Positions 1-17,800 of a stretch of DNA of 64,000 nt are shown here, one piece after another. This stretch comes from Dirofilaria immitis (lineage: Eukaryota > Nematoda > Chromadorea > Rhabditida > Onchocercidae): positions 3,720,001 to 3,784,000 of the forward strand of contig JAKNDB010000109.1 of NCBI GenBank assembly GCA_024305405.1, written 5' to 3'. The translations under genes and the position numbers were made by a program. The stretch's first letter is position 1. The number at the start of each line of letters is the position of its first letter. Under the pieces are notes generated by a model. It saw only the letters and a list, made by a program, of their open reading frames with translations, was not told the origin of the DNA and did not search any database.

Positions 1-316
1 TTATTCACTGCCTTATTATGTTCCTTTTTCTTGGTCGTGCTTTATCGCATCTTAATCGTTATTGTTGGTGTAAGAAAAAGTTCCAACATGCTAGAATCTT
101 CGTCAAAACTTAGTAAAATCTAATTTCAGCTACATTATTTTCAAATCCTCTTACTAGAGAAGGTCAGCAATTAAATTTAATTTATATTGTAAGGAAATTT
201 GGCTTTAAAATACTGTTTCGAGTTGATCAAACTTAACAACTGATTCTGAAATTTTCGTGTGTTTGTTTTGATTTCGAGTCATTTATTATTATTGATCTTT
301 AGTGTTATTAAACTAA

Positions 317-1997
317 CTGTTGAAGCTCGAACAGCGCATAGTTGAACGTAACGCAGGTCAAGAAGGAAATGGAATGAACCAGAATAATAAGCGAGAAGGA
401 AACCTATCCCAGTAAGTTCTTTTTGCTTCATTTCGCTCTATAAAAATTCTATTTCGAAGTCGATTTGCTTGTAGAAATCTTGAAAGCCGAACATTTTCCG
501 GACGGCTTCCGGAAAAAATGATATAAAATTTCAGATTCCCTAATATAAATTTGGATTAAGTCATTACGTAGATAGCTTTCTGACGCTGCTCTATTCGGTG
601 TTTTAAAGGACGGAATGGCGAAGAGTGGATAGTTCACATAGTAGTAACAGCGACCTGTCACAACCGAACAGTGTCACGTTTCTTCAGAGTACCGAGAAAA
701 TCGTTGTTGCCGATCAAGACAACGGTTTACTGCTTTTCTCTACACGATCCGGGCTTATCAAGAAAATTTCTAGTTCAGAGTGGAAATGGCCTCAATCCAT
801 TGTTTGCACTCCAGATAATAAAATCTTGGTAAATTTCTTCGAAGTCCGATTGGATTTATCGTAAGCATTGTTCGGAAATCGGAAACCATTCCATGTTTTT
901 CTCATGGAAGTCTCGAAAATAATTCTTATTCTAATTTTCCATAATAGTATTGGTTCTCAAACGAATAATGATCAGTCCTATCTGTTGCTGAGAAAATTTT
1001 ACTTTTTTTCATTTTCTTTCACCTTTTAATTATTTGCATCGTAATTCTAAATAAGTGAAGTTTGGTTAATTTGTAATAATCTTCATCATTTTTCAGTTAT
1101 TACACTTCCGATGATTAGCGATACCATGACATCTGTTACAATTTCTTAAGCTCGCTTGATGAACTGTATTTGTTTTTGATAAGTTCTAGGAAGTTCCAAG
1201 ATCGAATGAAAAGCATAATGGGAAGAATTATAGGTTTCTGCGATGGTAAAAGATGAAAGTGAAAAGAAAACGGTATGGAGACGTAATTTAATGAAATTTG
1301 ACGAAAAACTCGAATTCATTTCGAGGATTGAAGGGCCAAAATGGATAGAGAATGAAACGGTTACTAAAGAGCATTTGTGCATTGCATCAAATGGTTTTAT
1401 ATATTTATGCGTTACTGGTAATACGTTTTCGGCTCTGTATGAGCTTTCAACCGATGGTCAATGGACTGAACTTTGTCATAAACGGAATACAAAGTTTTGT
1501 AACATACAAGTGAGTGTTGACATTTCAGTTTTCTTGTTTCTTTATATAGTATCAAAAATATGATGAATTTCTTAATCCACTTGATTATCCCGATCTCCTT
1601 TCTGCCTCTATAATGACAGGTAGATGCAACGACTACAGGTATTGGCTGTTGTTAATCCGATAACAGAACTTTTGATCGTTGAACAAAAAAAGGTTACATT
1701 TGGCTGCTCAGCATTCGGGAATCCATTATATGTGACCGAAATGTGATTGCTGCCGTAGAAAAACCTGGTGCATTGTGCATGGATGACCGGAACCAGCTCT
1801 TCATCCATGACATTGGGCAATCAAAAATTCGCCTTTTGGAAGCACGCACTTTTGAGGTAATCCTGGATGTCGCTCTTACTTCTAAGAATTTAACTGCTAT
1901 CAGTGCTTATCAGGGACTACTTGCCGCTGTATACTGCGCTGACAAAATTATTCACTTCCATAAATATTCACTTCCTCACATAAAGACCCCCACATGA
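317..1997 (+). CDS. NHL/beta-propeller protein, C-terminal part
   Basis: Three exons plus a frame break: about 317-411, 609-828, 1234-1509 and 1639-1997. Phases agree across the first two introns (GTAAGT...TTTTAAAG and GGTAAATT...ATTATAG). The protein repeats beta-propeller-like units with VADQDNGLLLFS, LCIASNGFIYLC and LCMDDRNQLFIHD, as in NHL repeats of TRIM-NHL and related proteins. A short charged segment (LEQRIVERNAGQEG) precedes the propeller. The frame stays open upstream of the first ATG at 374, so the N-terminus, possibly with RING/B-box or coiled coil, probably lies before this window. The last exon changes frame at an A7 run (1685-1691); eight A would join LLIVEQKK to GYIWLLSI. Stop at 1995-1997. 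The NHL class is inferred from repeat style; no paralogue name can be given. Confidence 0.6.
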
Positions 1998-3547
1998 GTT
2001 ATGCTATCGTATATTTTGTTTTGCAAATGCAATTTTTGCAAAAAAAAGAAAAGTATTGTTATTCGTCACTTTAATTCGCAGTAGAAATACTGACTGCTTG
2101 CCTATTTGGATGTTGCAAACTTCATGTTATGAGCCATCAAACTCGGTCAATCTCAGAAAAATAATTATGAGGCCCTTTTCCGTACCTTAGTGATTCATAA
2201 TGAATGAATCATGATTAGGAATACTGGCGCAAAACCACGTCATAGCAGATAGCTTTATAATTTACTGCAGTGATGCAGAATTTTCTCCCATTGCAAGCAA
2301 ATAATTAAAAATTTATGAAAAATGTGAAAAAGTTCCCAATTCTTTGTAGTTGATCAATTAATTGATGAGTCATTATTACATCGATAATAATTCGTTTCTG
2401 CTGTACGGAAACGATAGTATACATACGTACATACGAAACAGAAATTTGAAAACTATTCTCATATATTGCATCATTTTCCTTTCTTTTTGTAAGGTTCTAT
2501 CCTGTCTTGTCAATAAATACCGATCAGATAGCTCAATCGATTGATACATTGTTCATAAACAATACAAGCGTAGCACACAAAACACATCTCCAACATCTTC
2601 ATAGTTCTGATTTTCCGCTTATAAATTCCTAAATTAATGGTCTACCAGAAAAAAAAAAGCAATCTGTAGTGTAAATTTCATTTCTGTTAACTATAATAAA
2701 ATCAAAAGTATAATCCCCTTAATTATTCGAAAACAAACATGAATACTGGTAAAGTCCAGTAAAAATAAAAAGTGAAATAGTGAAAATCTTACATTTCGAA
2801 ATTAAAACTATTGAGCACAGAATTTAAAATACGAAACCATTCTTCGCGGTTAGGTTAAATGTATCATAATCAAGGCCGTAGATAATGCAGATATGATGAC
2901 GAAAAAGATATCACAAAATATCTATGTAACATTAAATACGCTAAATTTGTAAATATACAAAGTAGTAAACTGAAAATTCAATAGAAACATGAGTAACAAA
3001 ACTAGTATTGACATTCAAAGGAAGGACAAAAACAATTTCTAACAAATAAGTACAGAGAAAAAAAGTATACAAAATTGAACGATATAATACCCGGAATATG
3101 ACACGTCTTGAAAGGCATAAATAAAAGAGCACTGAATTCTACGTAACTGAATAATTCAAAAACAATATTCCATAATCTTAATAAAGTTGCGCATGAAACA
3201 ACATAGTGCAGAGTGCTTTAAGGAACAGATCAAACATTTTTTTAATTATATAAATTCTTACACTACTACTGAAAAACATTAATGAATGCTCATAACGTTG
3301 CTGTGGAAGCGAAAAAGAATGCTAAAATATAACTGAAACCCATCTCAAATAAATCTTCATAACGCGGAGGTCAAAATAGCGATTTAGGACCTTAAAAGTT
3401 TAGAGTTCCGAAAAATATTTTGCTCAGGCTAAATGAGCAATAAATATCATGAAGAGCTGATCAGCAACGAATTAGAGAAGGAACCTTTTATCAAAAAGTT
3501 TGAGCAGAAAGGGACACATACAACTTTTTCATATATACTACTTAAGC
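1998..3547. other. intergenic, convergent gene ends
   Basis: AT-rich stretch between the NHL-like gene (+) and the sorting nexin (-), whose 3' ends face each other. Short reading frames here lack splice signals and protein-like composition. I see no gene or repeat. Confidence 0.6.
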
Positions 3548-7942
<4,395 letters not shown>

Positions 7943-10333
7943 GCTTCCGTACTTTATATTTTACACGACAATTCCGCACCAATCAAATACTTTTCAACTA
8001 TTAATGAATGACCTAAATTTGCATTTCAAAACATTGTATTATTACACGAACGGAAATAGGAAACAATTTCCTAAACAGATCAAGCGGCCGAAGCCTATAT
8101 GCAAACGGCAACATATACGCTAATAATACTGGTAACCGAATTCTACATACTGTATGGAATGGACAATTACGTGAATTTTCTAATAAGATAAGATTAACTT
8201 CAATCCAAGTAAAATAACTTCGCTATACAAATTTAACCCCTACGTGAATGATGCGTTATTGCACCACCCACAACTCTGTAGTTACATCATTTTCATGTAA
8301 TTCGACAAAGACACACAAGTTCGATAGGATTAGAGGAATTCGTCCCTCTGATTTTAATAATGGTTTTTAAAGGATGCATTTGACAAAATTTCCAAACCTA
8401 AACTGATATCGAAATTCGACATTACGTTGGGTGTAGACTGAATTCCATTCAGGTCTAGAAGTGTATCATAGGTTTTAAACCTGATTGCAATCGCTGCTAC
8501 TTTTGCAGCAGAAAGCAGTTGGACGGAAACCCCATTTGCAACATATTTACCACATGTGTGACGGTAAGGGGTATCTGGCGACCCCGCACCTTCCCGCTTC
8601 GCTCATGCGACAGACAGAGCCCTCATCGTTTCACAGTGATATCAGTCCAGAAATTACACAATTCTATTCAGATTTCTCTAATTATACGCAAGGTGGTCAC
8701 ATTATGCAACAGTCCTTCATGTCTGGGGCTTTTTTTTCCGGCAGGTTTGAAATTCGGGAGGTAGGTGATTTCGTTGGAAAGTTTCTGTCCAAACTGATGG
8801 TAACGATAATGAGGCATTAATGAACGTACTGGAGGAGATTCACTGTGCGAACTAACGACCGATTCATTTCATCTGATAGGAATGTCGATGATTAATACCA
8901 GAATTATATTTATGCTGGGTAGGATTGCATGAGCCAGAAAATAATTTGCCCTATATCGGTATGGATTAAATGACTTCCATATTCAGCGCTAACGGTTTAA
9001 ATTAGAATAGATTATTCGAACTAGAATATTCTGAGATGGACGTGATATGTAAATTAAATGGAATCATTTCAGATTTATATATTTCCCATGGTATAACTAA
9101 GTATCTGAAAGTTCTATTTTCTCCTCTTTATCTTAACATAGCTCGATTAAATGGATCAAATTCGCCAGCGAAATTCCGAAGAATGAAATAAGATAGTTAT
9201 TTTAAATCGCGCAAATTCTGGAGAATCGCGGTTTGTATAATACAAAAGATCTTCCCTTTCATTAAGTGCTAATTCGTCTTTAAAAATAAATTGGATCTAG
9301 TTGATTCCATTTGAGAAGATTGGAAAAGTCCCAATTTAATGAAGCGGTTTGGATTAAACTTTTGCATCTTACTCTTCACAAAAATCCAGCTTGAACGGCG
9401 GTCGGTATACCGGTAAAGACGCAGCGTTTGCAATGTACCCTTGTCTCCTGTCGGTTTGTAGCTCAGCGAGATGATTTATTGTGGGCGGAAATGGTTTGCA
9501 GTGGTTTGCTTTCGTAAAGGCGGCGGTCTTGGATGGTATGCGGAAGTGGAGAGAGGAGGAGGGAGGGGAAGGAGGGAGGAATAAGGAGTAAGGGGTGGGG
9601 GAACCGAGACATTATAGTTATGACTTCGATTAATTGGTTTGAGATTTAGTTCATATTTCATGGAATTTTGTGAGGCACAGATTCTGAATATATAGGACTT
9701 TGCAGTTTCGAATTGTGATTCTAAAACCTACGTAGTTTAAAAAATTTCGACTTTGTTCTCTAATTTATGCAAAGCAGTTTCGTAGTAAATCGATTGTGAC
9801 TCCTTTTTAACTAGTTAGTCGTTCGCAATTGTACCACTCATAAGTCATCTTTTGCGTTTTTTTCGTGTACGTTCGTATTCAGCAATAAATGCGAATTTTT
9901 TCAAGATAATATGCTAAGTTTTGACGGGTTTAATTGCTTATAAATTAAATATCTAAAATGGATATGAATGTATGAAAATGTGGTATATTTTTGGTTGTAT
10001 AACAGAAACTCTTCGTGCAAACTTTTTCATGTGGAATAATGAGACAAAGGAAGAGAAAAAAGGTGGGGATGTAGTTATAGTGCGTCATAACATTTCTTTA
10101 TAATATAAGATTGATTCCATGTTTCTGAAGCTTTTCTGAAATGGCGGTAAACAAATTTTTAGAAATACGCAAGTCTCTTTGTTCATATGTATTTTAAGTG
10201 TAAGCATATTTGTGTAGAAACTGAGTTTTACACTTGTTAGTACTGTGCGTTTTACATGCTTTATCAAAAACACTTGAGGCTTTGGAAGTAGCGTGTTTTA
10301 AGTCGTTTAAATTAGAGATTACAGATATTTGAA
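7943..10333. other. intergenic, divergent promoters
   Basis: Non-coding by composition. It separates the SNX9-like gene (-) from the BCL9-like gene (+) and should hold both promoters. It contains a strongly purine-rich tract (about 9545-9602) on the + strand. Frames at 8485-8820 lack family signatures and splice context. Confidence 0.5.
9545..9602. repeat. polypurine tract
   Basis: About 58 bases almost entirely A and G on the + strand, unusually G-rich for this AT-rich window, about 0.75 kb upstream of the BCL9-like start. It could be GAGA-like regulatory sequence or simple low complexity. Confidence 0.6.
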
Positions 10334-13330
10334 ATGTCATTGGATAACGGAAGTGTTGCACGGGGTCCACATTACCGCAGTTACGATTTCACAACATTTG
10401 GACACTGTAAAACAAAAGCTGACACGACTACTGATCTGGGCGATGAATGCACTGATTTTTATAATATTAAAAAGCCAACATCGGCATCATCAGTTACGCT
10501 GAAACAAACCTCGACACCATCACCAAGTTATCCATCAGCGAATTCGTGGCCTGGATTTGGGAACCGTTATGCTCATAGCGGCGAAGACATTCAGGTTCCT
10601 ACTGTAGACTCTATCAAGTCACCATCTGCTGCCAAGTGTGAATTGCCTTTTCGACAGCAAAAAGTAAATTTTAGTTTTGTTATTGGGTGACACTGAGATT
10701 TGCGAGGAGGAAACAGTTCGTTGGCATGTTGGAAATACCTGTCGATGAGAAAATTTCCACTTATTTATTTGTTTAGTAATTACGTTTTCCTGTTTGGTGA
10801 ACTTTTTCAGTTTGCTTGCGCTGAAACCGTAGAATTATAACTTCTTTTTGACATCGTGTACAATGTACAATGGCAACATAATATTCATCTGGAATAATTT
10901 TTCAGACGAGAAGGCGCGTGTATGTATTTTCATCAAAAATGGCAAATGATGCAGCGATTGGCGTACGTCAAAAAAGTACGAATCGATTATTGCTTGGCAT
11001 GAAGCAAATTGCCGACCGAGTACTTCCAAGTGCGATTTCATGGATGATTGCCAGGCGGCTCCCATATCGAAGAAAAAACGGCGTAGTGTGGTTAGTCTTT
11101 CAGTTTTTCTTTTGTCTTACATATTTTCACGTTATGTTTTTAATTTCTCTGTGGTTTTTTTTCTGCTTTTTTTGTGTTTTGAAGCAATACGATATTTAAC
11201 TACTTGAAAAAAAGTTAATGTCTCCAGTTAAAGTACTGTACGCATAGTGGAGATGGATTTATAAGAAAAGAATAATTATAACAAGAAAATCTAAGAGCAA
11301 CGTTATAACCATTGACTTTAAAATTAAAATTTTTCTGGTAATAGAATGGAATTATGCATTGAAATGAACTAAATATTGATTTATAAATAGTGTTTTCAGG
11401 TTTTAACCCCCAAATTTCAGCAAGACTATCGAAATGGGTCACCAATGAGATCATGTGGTACACCTTCCGTATGCAGCCCATCAAGTACTATGCTCCCAAC
11501 GCCTTCGCAGACAAGCGGAGAGTCGAATGGTAATCCACCAAGCAATCCTTCTGACACACCTTCTGGTGAATTACTCAACCCTGATGATCGCACTGATATA
11601 GTCGATAATCCACTGAGGTTAGTAATCAGTAGTTTCTTAACACAGCACATTGCTGCTATATTTTCCATTTCATTGTAATTTTCAACCGAGAAACTTTTTA
11701 TTCAGTTGAAAATTTTTATATTTATAGGAGAATGGAACGTATGACGCAGGATTCGCTTTTTGAGTCTCAATCAAAGTTGTGCCGTACTTCTACCGACAAC
11801 ACTCAACCTGCAAGAAGGTTGGTCTTATCAGCACACTGCAAATCTAAAAAAATAATTTTTTTATTCTACTTAACTAGTTTCTTTTGCTGATTGATTAGAT
11901 ATGCTCCGACAAATTGTATGTCACTACCAATATGCATAGCTCCAGCATATATAATGCACTAAATGCGTTGTGCTTAGATTACGATGGCATACATTTCAGG
12001 GAACAAGATCGTAATGCAAAACTGGAAAAAATGCGGACACTTGAGCAACAAATAATATATGATAAAGCTAAATCTGAATGGGATCGGATGATGCACGAGC
12101 ATGAAGCAATTAAAATGACCCGTGGCCATATGCCTCCTCTGATGCCACCTTGTTCTCAGGCATCAGCTCCGGCTCCTTATCCATGCACGTTTGCTAATCA
12201 GAATGGAGTGCTGATGCAGGGATCTTGTGGACGACCTATATATCCACAACCGCTACAACCAACAGAACCGCCATCTTCAATGTCCAATGTTCCTATGAAC
12301 ACTTCACTGATGATGTCATTGCCTCAGACTTCTGGGCCCAACATGCCCATGTCCCAGCCTTTAAGACCATCACTTAATCCATCCGCCTGCAGCATGCAAT
12401 ATTCACAGTGTGGTTTTATGTGTTGTCCTTTTCCCCTAACTCATGTCCTCCCCACAAGGATATCCTCATATAAATGGTCCTCCATCATCATGCTTTCCCT
12501 CCGCCTTTGTCTCTAACAATGGAAATGTAGCTCCACAGCCCAGAGAGTAAGTTATAAATTTTGAGAAACGATCTTCTCAAAGCATTAAGTTTTGTTTTTC
12601 GACTCGGATTTTTGTGTTGAAACACAGTCATTTACATGTAACTGTTAGTTTCTTTCAGCTATGGTATATACCAACAAGGAGTTCATACAATATGTTCACC
12701 CGAAAAAATAGAGTGTGAGATTTGGAATAGGCAGATGCCGGCGGTACCTGCTGATTTCAGTAATACCTTTCCAGACCAAAAATACAATATCATGCTGTAA
12801 GTAATGGTTTTTTGCAGCCAATCCCTTGTTCTACACGACTATTCTTCCTTCAAAGTAGAAAATTTTTCTTGGTATTGGTATCAACTGATTTCCACAAATT
12901 TGAATCTGTAATCTGGATAATCTGGTCACATTATTGTGATAGCAGTTACAGGAAGCGCTGACGCGAGATGGGATGTATCTCTCCAGACTACCTAGCAATG
13001 TTTTTATCGGTAAAGATTCATTCCAAGACACCGAAATAATAGTGCATAAATCTCGAATATCAACTGTTATATTTTCTAATCTTCTGTTAACATGGTCATT
13101 AATGCTTTTGCATTCCCTTCCTTAGTAATTGCATTTTGTCTTGTCAGGAATTTCTGGAACATATGTCTCATCTCGGCTCAGCGCAACTTGATTATTTTTA
13201 CTTTTATACTCCGATGTTATTCTGAAGCTCAGTTCTGTTTTGCATCTTCTTTAAAATCTTTTAGAATGGTGCAGTGATGGATGGTAAATTATTGGATGCG
13301 GTTGCCAGCGCGAATTCAATGTTTGCTTAA
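10334..13330 (+). CDS. BCL9/Legless-like Wnt co-activator
   Basis: Exons: 10334-10663, 10906-11090, 11421-11617, 11728-11817, about 11899-11915, 12000-12546, 12659-12796; further candidates 12946-13009, 13148-about 13215 and 13266-13330. Exon 2 holds VYVFSSKMANDAA and, after one added A in the A6 run at 10970-10975, ESIIAWHE. This matches the BCL9 homology domain 1 (VYVF..LAN.AA....ESI.A.H) that binds the Pygopus PHD finger. Exon 6 opens with EQDRNAKLEKMRTLEQQ, resembling the beta-catenin-binding HD2 helix. The rest is Pro/Ser/Met-rich, as in BCL9. In flies and mammals BCL9 links beta-catenin to Pygopus in Wnt target transcription. Two C4 runs (12433, 12450) each need one more C to keep the Pro-rich frame. 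The 3' exons are uncertain: exon 7 may end at TAA 12798 or splice on. Confidence 0.65.
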
Positions 13331-13339
13331 TTTATTCGT

Positions 13340-14790
13340 TTTTTATTATTTTTATGCTGCAATGGACATTTTTGTTTTGAGTGATGCATTTTTATTCTGA
13401 ATAAAATTATTATGGTAGTGCATTATTTGGCTTGTATACCCCAGAACAACAAAAAGCAAATTTTTGAAAGGCGTAACAGAGAAATTCTCCATTTTTCGCC
13501 TTATATTAGCTATTTGACACATGAAGCAAGTTGTAAACTTTAATAGAAGTGTTGAATTGGAACATAGCTGCATAGTTGATCTCTCCATATATGTTTGCAT
13601 GGAAGTTTCGGTGACCTCTGAATAGTGTCATGAAAAGGAAGACGATTATAATTTTACAATGAGTTGAGAATAGAACTCGATTGTTTGCGGTAGGAAATGT
13701 CAAATTATCTTTCGGTGGCTTCCGAATTGCTCACTATAGAAAGTGCTTGCATTGAATAGAAATAGACTTTATGAAATGATGACTGGCCTGGTAGGGAATC
13801 AGAATCGACCGACTCTCTTCCAAAGAAGTGGAAGGCAGAAAGAAGGCAACTCTCAGCCGATCGACAAAACAGAGAAACTTTGCTTTTTCACAGCGAAACA
13901 GAAACTCCAAAGAACCGTACGCAGAGTGGTGCTGCCATTGATTTAGTATTTTTGGCTCGGTGAGGGAAAAGATGGTGGGGGAGAGGGGTCGTCTATGTAT
14001 CCGTGTTGTATTCATAATGGATGTTTTTGATCTTGTCTGCAAGCAGAATCTTGCTGTACTTCATTGAATCTAACAAATTCTCGGTTTCCATCGTCCACTT
14101 TGATTTTGTGCTTTATTATCTCCTACGAAAATGGTGCATTACGCTTTGAAACATTACTTCTTGCATTCATTTTCGTGGGTACTGTTAAATTTTTGACAGA
14201 TTTGTTATTTTCTCGAAATTGAATCGCTTAAAATCAGTAATATACATCATCCAATGTAAGTTTGTCTTGTTTCAAACGTACGCATGTCAGCTTAGCTATA
14301 GTAAATGGCTCTACAGATTATTTCATTATTTTCATGTTATCAAATCATTATTACGTTATCACGTACTTGCATACTATTGTTATCAGCGAATTTGGAATAC
14401 ATGTACATGCATTCTGAGTATCGCTGTAACACCGTTGTGGTTAAATCCTTCTTAAAGAAGAAAAGAAAAGTCAAAATGCTGAAGAATCTGATAGTTGCAA
14501 GTAGTGTCACAATTATGTAAATATAACTGTGAGAGAAAAAGTTGGGCTGTTAGGCAATTCTTATTTATCATCTATTCCCTCCTCCTTCTCTTCCACCCTC
14601 TCTCATCCTTCCCATAAATTCAGGAGAAATTTATTTAGTGGTTAGGAGATCGTACATTTTCTCACCAAAAAGATTAAAAGGAAGGGAATAAGGTCTTCAT
14701 TTCATGAAGATAGTTCATTGAAATATCGAAAAACTTTATATCCGTAAAATCCGCGAGCGTTCTTAAAAATAGGAATCATAGAGTATTTTT
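13340..14790. other. intergenic
   Basis: No supported gene. A pyrimidine-rich stretch lies at about 14575-14615. Short frames at 13734-14042 and 14219-14520 lack splice structure. Confidence 0.5.
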
Positions 14791-14803
14791 TTGTAGAAAT
14801 TTA
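14791..14803 (+). promoter_or_regulatory. probable SL trans-splice acceptor
   Basis: A T-run followed by TTGTAG ends at 14796, seven bases before the ATG at 14804 of the KIND-FERM-PDZ gene. No upstream exon is apparent. This is the usual layout of an SL1 trans-splice site in nematodes; inference. Confidence 0.45.
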
Positions 14804-17800
14804 ATGGGTGACATAGGCGTATCATTGTCAGAAATAATCGAAGTACGTGGATGTGGTCTAAATGATGATGAATTGCTTGCATTAATTATAATTGGTTGTG
14901 AGGTGCTTATTAAGACACCTGCAGGAGTGTTCTCTCCCGAACATGTCATTTTATACACCGATGGTGAACTTGAGGTTTGCAGTTGACTTGTTCTGTTTAT
15001 TGTTTCCATGATCTTCGAGAAGTATTCAAAAAAAGTGCTACGTTACAAAGTTTTCAAAATCCTTCTTTTTATGAAATAGATCTCAATAAGATGAAATTAT
15101 ATAATGCAATATTTAGAACTGTAGTATATTATACATTTGCACTCGATGGTTTTTTCAGATAAAATCTGTTCCGAGAGACAGAGTGAGTAACGAATATGTA
15201 CCTCCTGAAATGCAAGAAGGCAATACTGATGTTGATCCAGGTATTAGTTGTATATGCAGAGATATTTTGTCTGTTTTCCAAATCTTACTGACATAAAAAT
15301 TCTTTGCTGAGCGAAGGGCTTGATGAGAAATATAGGTTTAAGCCATCTTCAACTTTTAATAAATTTAATATCAATCTTCATCAGATTATGGTGATACGAT
15401 GTTATTATCAATAAACTTTTTCGTGTTACCATTTTTGAATAACACATTCATTTCTTACTAGTTGCATATTTATGGAAAGAATTTTAAAAAACTTTAAAAT
15501 GCAGTTGAAAATTCGTGAATATGTTTATTTTGAGCTACAATTTTATTTGAAATGTCAAAACTTAAGCAGAATTTACTAATTCTTTCCATAAATATTTTCA
15601 TCTTATTATGAAACAAATATGCTCGATATGGATCGTCGTTTGCACATTACGAATCAACTGTTCAGTAAATCACGTTCGGTATCTATTGTTAATTTCAGTT
15701 AATATTTAGGCGCTGTGCATGTGTACTGCCTTGGAGAAGTTATTCGATTTGCTGGTGCTGCTGAATCAGGCAATGCAGATTTATTTTCCTTGTTGAACGT
15801 AATGACCGTGGCTCATATTGCTACACGACCGTCTGTCATTCGGTTTGTTTGCTGTTACACTAATTTTTACGCTATCGTAAGCTTATTCTTTGTATTTGTA
15901 AGCTATTAGCGCTACCCCGTATGTTTGTTTTTTTGAAAGATAATATCTCTTATTTTTTGAAGGATTATAGAACATTAAACAAATATATAACTGTCATTCC
16001 TGTAACAAGACAGTTTCATTCTCCTTTTCAAACTTGAATTATTTATTATTGGCAAGCAGCAGATTTTTTTCGTTTTCTTTCCTTTTCGGGAAATGGCAAA
16101 AAGTTGCTGTGTTGGAAAACGTTACTATGTCGCAACCTTTTGGGCTCTGCATATTCCATCGTTGTTCTTTTTATACGGGAAATGTAGTCCGTATCATTTT
16201 TCTAGCCTTGGGCAAATGGCCAAAAATAAGCTTACAATTCAAAACCCAAAAGCTTTGCTGGCAGAAATGTATATTTTGGTTATGGGTGATGAGGCGGAGG
16301 ATATCGATGATGTAAGTGATGTTTGTCTTTACACTGTAATATTTTGCCTGGAACAAAACTAAGTAGGTGTAAAGACTTCTATTCACCATCAGTCGGACCA
16401 CTGAATGCATTAAAGAAATAGCTTTTTCACACCTGACATGAACTTTTTTCAGAATGCCTTTATAGGTCTTTATTTTTAAATTATTCATAAATAGAAAAAA
16501 CCACAAGTATCGTGTACGTCAGTGTATTGCGTTGCTATAATGTATGAGTATTCTTTATTTCAGTTGGACATTTCTTCCGGTGAATATGTACCAAATTCTC
16601 TTGGCGAAAGTGGTGATTTGAAGAACTTAGAATGGAAACATGAAGAAGCTGGAACGATCAAGGTAGTTCCAGATCGTTTTGGATAAGAACTCTTCATTTC
16701 TAAATAACGATCGTATGCTTTCTGGAGTATTGGAAACTGAAAAATATATGGAATCTGCACTGCTTTATTGATTCAAATGATAGTTTGATTTTTGTAAGTG
16801 CGGTGTACTGTCTTACATTAATTCTTAGAGATGGAGGGAGTACTGTAATAACATTATTTTAGAATGGTACCTATAATCGATTACGAAAAATGACGCAGGC
16901 AGACCCATGTAATGGTGAAAAAACAGCGATATTTGGAGGTTGTCAAGAGGAGAAGATCCGTTTAGCACGGTAACGATAGTAGGCGAAAAAGTGCTGGGAA
17001 AAAAGTAAGTTTTTTTATCTGAACTAATGAAACAGGTGATTTTTAAAGCAGGGCTAGTGAGAAATACCGCTGTTTTAAAATGATTTATAAATTATTTGGT
17101 GGTATTTTCCTTCCTCCAAGTTGGCAACATACTTTCCTTTTTTTGGTTCATGTCAAAAGTTTTTGATCTGAAAGAAAAAGTTATGTATTTTGAAGTAGTC
17201 TGATTCGTTCTTTCGTTTAAGTTTTCCGAGAAAAACTTGTCCTATCATAAGTTAGCTTCCTAGTACTATCGTAGATTTCCCATAATTTTTTTACGCAGAA
17301 TAAATGAAGTAAACATGAAACGGTTATGCAAGATGAAACAAATAGGAGAGAAATTGTTAGGCTGGGCGTTCTCTACTCATCATTTTTTTCTTCCTGGAAG
17401 TATGAAGTCTTCTCTGCTTAGCTGATGAGGCATGGTGAGTAGAGAACGTTTAGCAGACGAATTATTTTCAGTAAGAAGAACTGGCATCTTTGTGGATCTA
17501 GTATAATTTTATAAATATATTATTAAAAATATAATGATATTCTTTTGCAGGAAAGCAGTCAATTGCTTGAAGAGAACCAGCAAAAGTTGTCTGTAGATAA
17601 AAATGAGATGCTTTTGGAACAAAATGAAGAAGAAGGAAAACCAAAACTTGAAAGCAATTTGCAGACAGAATCTCTTACTTATGATTTTGACGATGATATT
17701 GTGGAATATAGGGAAGAAAATACAACTGATGAACTGAATTCTATGCCAGCATCTGTCACCATAAATTGTATTGAGAAGGTTATTTTACAGCTTTACTAGT

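Noticed and set aside
8485..8820. 111-residue plus-strand frame
   Set aside because: No recognisable motif or nearby splice sites, and an overlapping frame is equally open; treated as random.
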